From assembly GCA_050084515.1 (NCBI GenBank), contig CM114274.1, positions 4,774,001 to 4,838,000 of the forward strand: 64,000 nucleotides of DNA. The letters run 5' to 3'. Each line of letters starts with the position of its first letter. Position 1 is the first letter of the stretch. Origin of the DNA: Blasia pusilla. Lineage: Eukaryota > Marchantiophyta > Marchantiopsida > Blasiales. A program made the position numbers and the translations under genes. This document shows, in pieces, positions 13,447-25,319 of the stretch. Below the pieces are notes generated by a model that saw nothing but the letters and a program-made list of their open reading frames with translations, ran no database searches and was not told where the DNA came from.

Positions 13447-14750
13447 ATGGATGCCTTAGATTTTGATAATTTTATGTTGACATTCTTGTCACCGATGTAT
13501 TTTCTTTTACTAACTCGAGTTCTTTCTCTTCATCGTCTTCATCTTCTTCAAGCTAAACGTAGGAGGTTGCTTCGTCGTTCTCGTGCTCTCTTGTTTCTCC
13601 AATTCATGTTGAATGATACTGCAACTATTATGCCACATTATATGCACTCCCATTGGTATATCTTACCACAATCCATAGCGTTTACATGTCTTCTCATTTA
13701 TGAGAGTGTAGTAAGAAGAGACCATCCAGAGCGCTTTAGAGATTTCTTTTGTGTTAGTGTGAGCACATTTGACATCATTTGTAACATGTTTAGGACTCAA
13801 TTGACTAGTAATCCTCCAAATTCCCTACAAGTTCTACCAAGTGCTGAGAGATAGGTCGATATTACTCTACGACGTCTTGCCACATGGGATCAAATGAAAG
13901 GGATTGGAGGGCTCTTTGGTATCGGACAATCCACAACTGTGAAGGTTATTAACCAAGTCATTAATGCACTTGTGGAGGTGGCTCGTGGAGCAATGACTTG
14001 GCCAAGAGGACAACAAATTGATGGGATGAAATCCGATTTTTGAAGCACAACATTGCTTTTTAAATTGTTGCGGTGCAATTGATGTCACTCTCTTTCTCAT
14101 TGAACTACCAAGAGGAGCAAATTCCATAATATGGTATAGTCACAAAAATAAATCTTATGCATATGCAATGCAAGCTATCATTGATTCAAGGCTGCGATTC
14201 TTGGATGTCTTCATCGAATATCTCACTTCTATTCATGAAACTCGCATCCTTCGAAACTCCCAATTCTAAAAAAATGCCACTTTATACAAAATGGTCCTAG
14301 GTGGACTTCCAATTCCTCTAAGAAATGGTGGGAGAATTTGAGAGTATATTATTGATGATGCAGGATACTCACTCTTATCATGGCTTATAGTTCCTTATCC
14401 TGAAGCATTCATCGGACAAAAGGATACTTGGAATTGTTACCATTCTTCTATGAGGATATCTGTGGAGAGAGCTTTTGGTCGACTAAAGGGGACATGAAGT
14501 ACACTCAACCAACTCATTTACAAGCCCAACTTACAAATACTGCCAAAGATGATCTTTGTTGTTTGTATTCTTCATAATATTATGATAGACAAGGATGATC
14601 ATATTGTTGATGGTCTCATAGATCACCCTTCCTTGGGAGGGATGCATGGTGCGTGAGGTCATAACCTTCCTCCAAACAATGAACCAACACATGATGGAAG
14701 GAGAAATCGGGATGCTCTTTTCGAGCATGGCATGGATGTAGCTCTATAGT
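13447..14750 (+). pseudogene. PIF/Harbinger (HARBI1-like) transposase, decayed
   Basis: The first 135 codons are open (MDALDFDNF onward). After a TAG, the reading continues with LRRLATWDQMKGIGGLFGIGQ, which matches the helix-turn-helix region of Harbinger transposases. It continues, after frame changes, with CGAIDVTLFLI (first catalytic Asp), SIHETRILRNSQF, DDAGYSLLSWLIVPYP and VERAFGRLKG (catalytic Glu). The second catalytic site, normally His-Asp-Ser, reads His-Glu-Thr. At least two frameshifts and several stops show that it is dead. Harbinger enzymes cut and paste DNA through an RNase H-like DDE core and usually act with a Myb-like partner; such a partner lies just downstream, convergent. 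I could not define the terminal inverted repeats. Confidence 0.85.
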
Positions 14751-15444
14751 AATACCATGTCATGGATGAAGCTCAATATTTCATTAAAGTGATATGATTA
14801 AATCAATGCACCATATTTTGTCACTTGTCTCATTATGAATTATTCTTAAATGTAATATCTCACAATCTTCCTCCAAAACTCCAACCAATGAGAAGAGATA
14901 ATACTTTGGAGATCATTGTGAAAGCATATGCATTTTTTTGTAGGACTTGTAATTCCAATTTCCTCTTCTGAAGGTCTTCTCTCTGCCCACGATCTATAAC
15001 ATCAATTAGGGATTAGTGGATTGTTGCATAGCTTGGCCCCATAGAGCTCCTTTGTCAACGTTTACCTCTAATCCCAACACCAAGGCTCCTCTTTTTCAAA
15101 GTTCCCTTTTTAGTTACGGAGGCCTTGCACATGTTGGAATTTGCATTACCACGTAAGACCACAAAATTCATTACTTGAATTGAAAACATCCCACTATTGT
15201 GAAAACCATTGGAAATACATAAACACATGAAAGGGGAAAAAAATGTATTACAAGCACCTTGAATAGGAGGAGAGGATGGTGGTGGAGTGATTGGAGGCGG
15301 ATTGGTATGCATCTTCTGGACCCATTAGGGTCTCAAATGGCACTTCCTCTATATTGACTAACAATAAATTAGTAACATCCCATATATTCATCATATGTAA
15401 TGTTAAGCAATAAAGAAACATAAGCATTCATAATGATATACATA

Positions 15445-16092
15445 GAGTCACGGGAGAACGTATATAGTGATGGGTAGAGTTTCTGTTGTATTCAAAGTTC
15501 CCTCCTCCACTAGGTATCCATAAGTACCTTTAAGGTCATCATTAAGATCAAGGAGAAGAGAAGTATCAAAGCTTTGTACTCCCATGCTCTCTAAATCCAC
15601 GTCTTGCCGCTTAGGAAGCCAATCTACTAGATCCTTATAGAACATCTCATCAAAGGTTGAAGATAGACCTCATTCCTTCCGATACTTTTTTGACATACGT
15701 GTGTCAAAAAAGGATAATTTCCCACCTGCCACTTTGCGTTCCCAATCATAAACCTGAAAGTTTCATACGTGTTAGATCTAAAAAATTAATTAAACCACAT
15801 GGTATTAAAAAAAATTCCTATTACCAATTTACCTTTTTGAAGTCTTTGACAAGAGCACCCCACTTCTTTTTGCACGCTTGCCCATCATGAATAGGTTGCG
15901 TCATTCCATTGTTGAAACAATTATCGGCCACTTTCTTCCATTTTGTTCTTACAGATGCCATAGTAGATTGAGCAATGTGATTCAGTTCTACCACCTCCAT
16001 CTCATGTCATTTTGACGCGATCAACATTTTGATCTTTGTAGACATCCATGTAATCAACTTGTCCTTTTGTCATGGTACTTGAGAGTCAAGTA
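15445..16092 (-). pseudogene. Myb/SANT-like DNA-binding protein of a Harbinger-type element, broken
   Basis: Reading the minus strand from about 16092, the frame gives KDKLITWMSTKIKMLIASK, then a TGA where Trp is usual in this fold. It continues with HEMEVVELNHIAQSTMASV and KWKKVADNCF, followed by CKKKWGALVKDFKK up to a GT donor at 15832. A second exon from about 15755 gives VYDWERKVAGGKLSFFD and then FYKDLVDWLPKRQDVDLES. This is the Myb/SANT-like (trihelix-like) pattern of the accessory protein found in plant PIF/Harbinger elements, which brings the transposase to the ends and into the nucleus. It faces the transposase at 13447-14750, so the two are probably one element. Confidence 0.65.
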
Positions 16093-16610
16093 TGACACAA
16101 TCATCATCTACAAGATTCGCTTGCTACAATATATAACACACAAATTGAAAATGAGTACTAAAATTTTCAATAATGAAATGAAATGGAAAGGTACACTTAT
16201 ATATTACAATTATAAGAATTTTCTTAAATTTACATAATGATAATTAGTGCAAAATTTTACAATAATTAAAATAACTAGCTATGTAACTAGAGTTGCCCTC
16301 TAGCTAGCTCCCTCCTCTCTACCTGCAACTCTCTATTGACCGAAATTTTAAAATAATGACACATTTCAGTAAGTTCCTCCATACATAATACCTTGTCCAT
16401 ATTGTAAATGTAGTCCTCACTTGTAAACCTGAAGTGCAAAAAGGAAATTTGGTAATACCTACATGCATCCATGAGGGGTGTAAGAGTTCTCTAAAATTGG
16501 AAAAGGTGTGTAAAGTACAAATGAAGCGTGTGTGAGGGTTGCCAAGATGAAGAAGATTCTCTACTTCTGCAAGCAAATGACAAACAAAAGTCTAACATTC
16601 GCCAAAACCT

Positions 16611-16965
16611 TCTTGAATTAACCCACTTTCGCTCGTGTATTTTGACGCCCTATCAACCGGATTATGTCACATGCATTTGAGGCCATCGTCAAAAGCTCAC
16701 TCGCTTGGCAGTATCAGCAGTATCAGGGTTACTGACCGATAGGGCCTTAGAGTACTTCGGAAGGTACGGGAAGAAGCTGGAGATCGAGTCCATAGCAAAT
16801 GCAGGAGAGAGTAATCGGGGAATGGAGTTGATGCTCAAAGGGTGTCCTAATCTGCGGAATCTGGAAATTCGGGATTTCCCCTTGGGAGATGCGGCCTTGC
16901 TGGCTGGAATTCCCTGCTATAGCAACATGCGATTGCTGTAGACTAGTCTAACTAAGATCTGCACC
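16611..16965 (+). pseudogene. TIR1/AFB auxin-receptor F-box fragment (LRR part)
   Basis: Three frames together spell a stretch of the leucine-rich repeats of TIR1/AFB: a piece like LTHFRS and CILTPYQPDYVT, then HAFEAIVKSSLA, then LAVSAVSGLLTDRALEYFG, AGESNRGMELMLKGCPNLR, LEIRDFPLGDAALLAG and SNMRLL followed by TAG. In intact receptors this region lies in the middle of the LRR solenoid that holds auxin and Aux/IAA proteins. The small indels between frames and the lack of flanking exons show a fragment, either a relic of a lost gene or a piece carried here by a transposon. Identity is firm; the origin is not known. Confidence 0.85.
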
Positions 16966-17297
16966 TCGTGAGAAATGGCACGATTTTTACCTCTGCGACG
17001 GTTTGTATGGTCACCGTCGGCGGCAGCAATCAGAGGAATCACCCCCATCTGCTTGCAGAAGCTTCGAGCATCCGAGCGGTCCTGGCATCGAGCCTGACGA
17101 TCCTCAATCTGTTGATCCTCAGTCGTTGAGTGAATGGCAGTTTCTTGACTTATGAGGAGGGTCTGCAAGTAAGGGTTTTGGAATCTGGGCATTATTTTTC
17201 GTGGGTTGGACATTGCAGGCGGCAGACATCCACCTCTTGATCTGGAGCCTCGCTCGGCCATGGAGTTGTACTTCACGGAGACAGTCGACCATGGATT

Positions 17298-17340
17298 ACT
17301 TGACTCCGGCAAACATCTAAGATGTTTGCCGGAGTCAAGT
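17298..17340. repeat. Perfect inverted repeat, 20-bp arms, 3-bp centre
   Basis: ACTTGACTCCGGCAAACATC at 17298-17317 is followed by TAA and then its exact reverse complement at 17321-17340. The perfection stands out in otherwise unconserved sequence. It could be a hairpin, a fold-back element or a recent repair product. Confidence 0.9.
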
Positions 17341-19525
17341 CATCTAACAGGTGAAAATTCGATGTCATGGATGCTCTCCAATTCGGCACCAAATCACTCA
17401 TTTACTCATTCAATGGAGCTATGAGTTTCTTGGAACATGCATGCGCAGAGTACATGTGCGACCGCGGAAGAATGTCGCAGTCGATCAGAATAGCGTCAGG
17501 GAACTGCTGCAATTTAGGACCTAGCACAGCATTTTTCAACTCAGCCTTGAGAGCTGGTAGAGTTTGAATTCTTTAAACAGTGCAGTGACGCACCCGAACT
17601 TAAAAAGAAGGGAGGACAGGTTTTGAGAAAATCTAAAGTAGAGCAGTAAGAAGAAGTAAAAACTAGTTTCTACTTCGCGAGCAGAAAACATTGCGTCCCA
17701 TGTCTCCTTGGGCCACATCCCTAGAGCAGCTTCCCAATGCGATTAGAGACTCATGGGATGCAACAGGGTCCTAACGTCCTCGATTTCAGTCGTGCAACGA
17801 CGAAATCTTGTCACCAGTTTTGAGTTGCGCTTCCAATCACCAGGTCTTCTGCGATAGAAGAGGAATAGAGTGATTTGGCGGGAGTCCCGAACTGCAACGA
17901 GAAAGGGCTAAACAAACCCATGCGACAGCTTGGGAATCCGGTCTCAAGCTGGACATGGCGAAATCCTCGAAAAATGACATGAATCCGGCCTCTGTGACAC
18001 GTCCGCAAGCCCACCAACATAAGGACTGAAGCGCACACAAAGAAACAGGACACAAGAAATGACAAGGACCGAGCCCAAACACAGAAATCGGACAGGAGAA
18101 ATTGGAATGGACAAAAGACTGAGCACTTAGCGCACACTCAACAATCGGAACGGACAAGGAATGAGCCTTGAGTGCACACACATCAATCGGACAGAAGAAG
18201 AAAAAAGGAAGGAACGATAGCCTCCCAAACGGAAGGAAACACCTGAAAAACCGGGCTGTTTTCAAATAATAACCGGCCGTCGAAGGTCTCACAGGGCATG
18301 AGGACGCCGCAGCTTTCTTGCACCCAAAATTGATGGTCGCAAGAAATGCAACGGCCCCGAGAAAAACCCAGGAGAACAAACCATAAATCAAGGACTCTGA
18401 CCGTAAGATGTGCTTCATCTCACTTAATTACAACTCCGATCTGGGATGTGCCATAGAATCGTCCCCTTGAAGGTCGGACCATGAATGCCAGAGAGAAAGT
18501 CACGGACCCAACTGGTTTCGTTTACCCTTCGGTTACCTACCTACCAGATTTAGCTGTGTGACTGTGACACCGCTCAGGCGTTTCATAGCGCCATCTTGGA
18601 GTTTGGAATCCGTGGCCTTCAAGGGAACAGCGGTTTTGGCTTCCGTGTTCATGGCGCCTGTGTTCTGAGCACTTGTGGGAAACCGATTTACGATCTCATC
18701 ATCAACAATTGGCTAGTCATGTATGTTCGCAAGAGGGCGGCCGTCGCACGAATGTGTTGGATAAACGAGACATTAGACGCCGGTGAAAACTCTGCACGAC
18801 TACCACTTCACCTCTTCTGTAAGAAACTTTGACGACATTTTATTCACTTCCCAGATCCGATCAAGATGTTAAAAGTTCCTGTACTTCTAAAATCTCCGTC
18901 GTTTTATACACCTCCACAAGACTGCGTCGGATTCCCTACACCGTTCTTGTTGTGCAACTGCACTTCATGACAGCCTTTAATCCAAAACAATTAAAGGGGC
19001 CCGCTGATATAATTGAAAACAATACTACAGATCCAGGTACACGTTGCACTCCGTGATACGGAAACTTGGAACTCCACCGGAGATGAGCTTCATGGCACAG
19101 GTAGATTATGGAACGAAAGATCTCATTTTATAATTGCCGAGCGACTTGTGAAGCGGTTGTGTTAAGATGAAGGTGTCATCTCTGGACCTTCATCTCCGGA
19201 TAGAACTTTGATATGATCCCGGACGATGAATCGGATGGCCACGTGCAGATCTTCCTATTCACATTACGAAGCAGTCACGGCTCTTCTTCACTGTCAACCT
19301 GATTCTACGGGGGTGGAATCAATTCGCGTGTAGATTCGTCAACTTCAAAACCGTGGATTCTGATGGCAGTCCCGAGACTCCGTTCCCATGTACCATTGAA
19401 AGTCCGATACGATAGGAAGCGACGGACGTTGAAGCGCTAGGAAACGTTTTCCCGGCCCCGAAAATGATCACATTTGAGGGCATTTGGTTTCCGGGTCCCT
19501 CGTGGAGGAAAGATTAATTGGTCTT
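17341..19525. other. Spacer between the TIR1/AFB relic and POLA2
   Basis: An unusually long open frame on the minus strand (18418-17837, 193 codons, ATG start, hydrophobic N-terminus SLIYGLFSWVFLGAVAFLAT) is the only coding candidate. It is Cys/Phe/Leu-rich, matches no family I know, and part of it is built from a repeated CAATCGGACA-like word on the other strand, so I give it little weight. The 3' UTR of POLA2 should lie in the last few hundred bases. Confidence 0.3.
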
Positions 19526-22500
19526 TCAAATGCGCATGATGACAACTTTACTCCTGGCGCTCAGCGACCGGTCGTCGTGTGGTCTCATAGAATTGCTGGA
19601 TGATGAAAATGACGACGGTAAAATTAGAGTCTCCGCAAAGGTTCCCCCTGAATTGCCCTTCGTAAGTCGGCCCGGGTTTATACACAAAGATCTCGGATTG
19701 CCGCCTGCCGCTGCACCTCCTGAGATATCTCCTTCACTCCCGAGCGGGAGATTTGAGGGCAGGGACAGAACCTGCAGAAAAGGGATTGCGATTTCGTTAG
19801 ACGCCGCTTTGAAAAGAGGATCGTGTGATGCAGGAGACAGAAGGCTAGCTAGCGCACGACTCCGGAGGCCTCCAGGACGTTCACTCCTTGGACCAGTTCC
19901 GGACAGACTGGAACTATGGCATGGAGTCTCCCCCGACAAACACGTTAATGGTAATATCATCCGACACCGACTGACCTTGAAGTGTCAAGAACCAACCACA
20001 TACCTTGACGAAAGGTGCCAGATCTGAGGGGAGAATGAGGATGTCTGGAATCTCGCACATTGATAGAGCTTCAGGAACCAAAGATAGATCCAACACGGTT
20101 CCTACAGGAGGAGGAAAGAGAGGGTAGAAACTGCAAGACCACATCGCGGTATGTTAGTCGAGTCAGGACGTCTTAGGAGGACATCATCACATGGATCTAT
20201 GTTCGATGCGAAGACCAAATTCCGCACGGAAAAAACCTATTTCCCAGTGGAGAGAAAGCAAGACGTAAGTAAGGCCCGCAAGAGAGGAGATGGCACACCT
20301 GCGCTGAGCAACTAGATGGGAGGCCAGTCTCGTCATTCGATCGCTGGTAACATCCGTCGGCACTCGGGATAATTCTTCACCGCTCAGATGTCGGAGGACG
20401 TCTATGGTACAGCATCCCACAGTAACCTGCCAATACAATTGAACTATGGATCATTTTTTGCCACATGTCCGAAGGAATTTCAAGCACTGAAAGTCCAACA
20501 ATTGGAAGCCATAAATCTCACGGTGAATATCGTCGCATACCTCATCACAACGAACAATGCTGGGATTAGCCAGGAACGATATCTGCACCCAAAGGAAACA
20601 AAGATCCTCAGATCGTTTTAGCACTTGGTGGAATCGGATAACAAGACAATGTTGCGACACACGACGAAAGCTTATACCAAACCACTCCACTCGATGTTGA
20701 ATTGGAAACAACCCGAAAGGATTAAAGAACCTACCTGATTGTCTCGGTCCTCAAATCCCTTTCTCACGAACGGCGGCTGCGGAACCGACCGAAACATTAC
20801 GAATCAGAGAACCACAGAGGAAATGTTAACTTGAGTCGCATATCATGACAGCACCATCGTTTCTGATTCGTTCCTACATGGCCTCAAGAAGTTGAAGTTC
20901 AATATACGAAGAAATGTACCTGTGGAAGCACGCAGTCATGATGAGCATCGCGGCAAGATGGGACAAGTAAGACCCTCGCACCATCTCCCATCTCTTGGCA
21001 GTAGTCTTCGATCTGCAATGATCCAAAGAAAGTCCCTGGGAGCTTCAATAGGACGACTACAAATGCGCTTTCGGCTTGAACCAAGAGTGGGAGAATCTGA
21101 TCCTTTTCTCTTCAATTGTCACCAGAACATTTGATGAGCATGTCTCACTTCTACAAGACTATTCAAAAATTCTACCAAACGTAACGCGAATGTGACAGGC
21201 GGTAGAGTTCATAGTTAGGAATCCCAGAGATAGTGGTTCCACCGACCCTTGTTCCAACTTCTTCTCGAAAAATCTGCTTGAACGTTCGATCTACCAGGCC
21301 TTGCTTGATGAGAGGATGCTCTGCATCGACAAAAGGTCCCATCTGCATGCACAAGCCCATCAAGGTATTGATCAGACCCACACTTCAGTGTCAGGCATGG
21401 CGAGATATATCTCCGTAGTGCAGGTCCCTCCAACCATCATTAGACCTTTCTTTATAGATTTGTACGAAGAGACGGCAATCTGACAACCTGCACACAAACC
21501 ATTGCTCCCCTACACCCTGACCGAACTGATTCTTACCCAACACAGGAAAAGGGATAATAAGCTGCAGCGAATATCCTAATCGAGAGATGGACCAACATAC
21601 CAGCAGCAAAAGCCTTGGACGCTTTCTTCGGGCATACGCCAAAAGCTCTGCTAAAGGTTCGAAGAAGAGATTGTCATTTGCCGTGTATGGTCCAGCTGCT
21701 GTCAACTGTTGAGTGGGGTTATGGAGTGCAGGAGAAGAAAGAGTAAGTCATAAGAGCGACAACGGTAAAGTAGTCGGGTAGTTTGGTGACATCTACATTT
21801 GCATACTACTCTGCATAACTGTTTCCGAGTGGGGCATTTGATATAGACGACGGCTGTACATGGAAGCAATTTTAACAAATGAAGCGACTACTTCTTGTAG
21901 ATGGAGACAAATCTTCGTGTCATGGAATCGTTTCGTGATCAAGGAGACTTACGATACTGATTGGTTGTTGAACCATAGGGCTGTCTGCTGCTCTTTGCTG
22001 AATGACAGAGGTTTCTTGCCGCTTAGGAGACGGCTCTTCGAGCTCGGCAGCGTCAGGCCGGACTGAGAAAGGAACGGAACTCATCACACGTGATGGCAGC
22101 AAGCAGTGCCCGCTGGGATTGTATCCCTCGACTCCAAGCACCTACACAGCCATCAGAGGCACACACTGCTCACTCAGGGCATTGTTAAACTAGTTCAGTA
22201 AAGAAAATGAAGTATTTCTCCTGTAAGGCTATGTGGTTTGCCACATTACATTTGTTCACAGGGAAGCAAAACGAATTGAAAACAAAGTTCGCAGAATTGG
22301 AGGATTTCAATCCACTCTGAGACCACCTAGTCAACCTTGGATTGTCTTACTACATAGACAGCAGAACAGCAATTCCCATGTCCGAAACTGTAACTTTGCC
22401 CTTTCCCAAATTCTTAGTGTCAAATGATAGAGATTCTGCCGGTGGTACCGGATGGTGCACCGGCTGAGGGACAAACCTGACCAGGGAACAGAGAGAAATG

Positions 22501-24991
22501 AGGTAAATTGCGGAGGTCGAGGCGCACTCTTTGCCCACCGGAGTACTCCACACTGCGCAAGAGCCAGATATTAACAGCTTGCACAAAAAAAGAGCCCTGA
22601 ACGACTCGTCATGGATGCTAGAGGATGACCACTTTCGTGATTCGCATGCAAGTCCATAGACTCACAAGATTTACGCACCGAAATTCAGAACTTGAGCAAT
22701 TCCCACCAGAACTGTAAGCTGACAGAGATGCAGCACTCAATACCTTCCTTCGAGTAAAACGGATTTGTCATTGAGATGGCCCTCGCCATCGCAGCAGATC
22801 CTTCCGACAACCGTCACTTGTTCCTGGAAACAAACCAGAGTATGTGAATAAAACAGGTGATCGCAATCACTCCGCCATTAAGCTGATGAGCACAATTAAG
22901 ATGGCTGGAACCCACGATCGGCTGAGAAGCCCAAGGGCATCACAATGAAAACATTAATCCTGTGCGGGAACAACAAGGCCGCCGCACCTGTGAAGCGACG
23001 GCGACATTGTCTGAGGCTTTCCTTTCTCCCCCTGCAGAAAGAGACTCTGCAAACTTTTTCATCCTCCTCTCCAGAGCCAAAAACTGCCACACAGATAGGA
23101 CGGACGGTATGATCACTGGACATGTCGAGCATGATCCTCAAGGTTCAAATGAACTTGTTCCAACGATCAAATCTCTTCCATTCAAATCCGACTCAAACTG
23201 CCTTCATGAAAAAATGAACGAACGAACAGATTCACTGTCGGCCATTGAGCTTCAGATTGCAGTATTTCCACTGCCCTGGTATGTAAGATAAAGCCAGAGG
23301 GCAAGGAGGGAAAAGAATTACTCTGTCTTCAACTCGATCACACATGAATCGGCAGCCTGCTTTGGGGTGTGGGCCCAAAATCTCTACTGCGCATCGCTCT
23401 ATCGGGCGCAGTCGTCTCAGAACATCATCATCAGAGGCTGGCACTGCTCTTTCGTCGCATGGCTCTTCCAATTCCGGATTGAAGGTGAACTGGACCGTGC
23501 ACTTAGTAGTCCTCCGCGAAAACGGCGTCACCGGGCTGTCTTCGGGCTTCCGTCGAGGTCCCTCGCTCCATGATGACTTACCGGTTGCAGGAGTTTTCGG
23601 GGCGACAGAGGCAAATTCCGCATCCAGATTCGCAGGGTTGAACATCGCCTTTACGCTTGAGAATGGGCGGGGAGGCGTTTCTTGCAGAAACGACTTGTCA
23701 TCTGCTTCGTCCATAATCCTGGCGAGCACCTACACATCAGCTTGCTATAGGCAACGGAATCTTACGACGACACCGCCAGAATCCACATGCAATTGAGGAG
23801 GTGTGGAATTTTCAGAGAGAAGGATATACATGGAGCACTGCATTGCAACCATTGGAGATCAAAGGACAAAGGAATTACACGGGCAGGTGATCCCTTTGTC
23901 CGATAAAAAATGCAGGTCGGTCAAAACTATGTAGGGAGCAATTGCAGAATGCTCAATTTGCGAGTCCAGCTGACACCTCAAGAGGAGATAAAAGGCGGCG
24001 AGGATGATTACATGTCCACATGTTCGCTGGTGTAGGAATGCAAGCCCATGGATTCTCGACGGAAGGCTTCCCGCTGCTCCTGTTGCAAAAATGTCCTGAA
24101 CCTCGGCATGAGCTTGCTTGAAACCTTTCCTCCATCTAACTGCCTGAAATGTGTCCATCAAAATCACTGGTCACTCATTCGCCCCGAGGTGACGACCCAA
24201 AATTCAAGGCATTCTACGAATGGTTCTCGGGCTATGATCTTTTGACATTACGGCATACCAGGACGGCAACAAAACTCGACTGCGCCTTCTCGAATGGAAA
24301 ATAAATTAACCTACGATCTCCATCGGAAGCCACGGCGAAAGAAGCAGAGGGATACTCGAGCTTAAGAGCGGGTCTAGACTGGGTGTGAGCAAGCTCCAAA
24401 GGTCCGAAATTCGGCAGAGGATATTTTCATCAGCACGAAAACACATATGCGGTTTCGCGCAAACACACGGCGAGTCCCAAACGCACTGCAGCTCCATATC
24501 CACAGTTTTTTTCACCGTCCAATTCCACGGAGAGGAGGAGAGCTTCCGGTCGGCTTCCTTCTGAGAAACGGCTTCGTAGATAATGCAGACTCTACGTCTC
24601 TAGATCAGGTCGCCAATTTTGACAAGGAAGAGAGAAGAATTGCAAAATCAGATCAAACTTTTCGAGAATACCTGTTCAGGTAGAACACCTCCCAGCTTGA
24701 CACAAGGTCCTCAGGCTTCAAACCAAACGCGACACACATAGACGCACCTGCAAAGCGCAGGAGACAGCACTTAAACAACCATTTCCGGAGAGAAATGGAA
24801 CGCTGCCCGGCCTCGAACCTTTACGAATTTAAAGTTCCATTATCGTCCACATTTTCACGGCCACATGTGCGAAGAAATAGGAGAGCAAAGCAGAGGCATG
24901 AAACCACACAGCACTCACATTGCTCCAGGACAGAATCATCGTCGACGCCAAAATTGTTTTGGGAAAATTCTTCCCGCAGTGCTTCTTCCAT
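19526..24991 (-). CDS. POLA2: DNA polymerase alpha subunit B (primase-polymerase accessory subunit)
   Basis: Sixteen exons, all in phase: 24991-24919, 24747-24672, 24143-24020, 23729-23322, 23083-22988, 22823-22744, 22552-22477, 22141-21953, 21705-21601, 21342-21247, 21012-20920, 20776-20735, 20582-20541, 20426-20299, 20130-20004, 19771-19526 (TGA). They total 2001 nt, 666 aa, close to plant POLA2 length. The N-terminus is MEEALREEFSQNNFG. Landmarks in order are LKPEDLVSSWEVFYLNR, FLQQEQREAF, IERCAVEI with GCRFMCDRVEDR, RICCDGEGHLNDKSVLLEG, SGGQRVRLDL, GVEGYNPSGH (OB fold), AAGPYTANDNLFFEPL, MGPFVDAEHPLIKQG, RVLLVPSCRDAHHD, VGCCTIDVLRHLSGEE, FYPLFPPPVG, ILPSDLAPFVK and CINPGRLTKGNSGGTF (phosphoesterase-like domain). 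It is the non-catalytic B subunit that tethers POLA1 and primase at replication origins. The exon-3 donor is the weakest (CAT/GTGGAC); a GTAATC site 8 nt on would break the frame. Confidence 0.95.
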
Positions 24992-25262
24992 CTTGTCGTG
25001 AATCGCCCGGACCAAGCGCCCGCGCTTTCGAGCTCTACGACGACCTGGCTGCCGCCATTAATCGCACGAGTTCCCGATCACTGAAGTCTTGAGCTGATGA
25101 ATGCTCCACAGACTACTGCGCTGGTGTCGCTTGCGCTGAGCTGCTGGACTTCCCTGCTGATGGGACGCGCGGGGGAGAGAGCGGGAGCGGGGATGACACG
25201 GAAACACGCGGGGGACGTCCTCAAACCAGAGGACCGACGCGTGAGCGAGGCGCGGAGCTCGT

Positions 25263-25287
25263 GGCGGGAAATAGAAATGGCGGGAAG
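25263..25287 (-). promoter_or_regulatory. Two E2F-type boxes upstream of POLA2
   Basis: On the gene's strand, TTTCCCGCC (25271-25263) and CTTCCCGCC (25287-25279) lie 7 bp apart, about 270-300 bp upstream of the POLA2 ATG. TTTCCCGCC is the classical E2F site that drives S-phase genes in plants, which fits a replication gene. The site match is direct; its use is inferred. Confidence 0.7.
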
Positions 25288-25319
25288 TAACGTGGTTGAC
25301 TGTGTAGTCATAGATTAGG

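Noticed and set aside
24001-24143. A frameshift in POLA2 that would make it a pseudogene
   Set aside because: With the exon 3 end at 24020 and the exon 2 span 24747-24672 all sixteen exons stay in phase to the stop.
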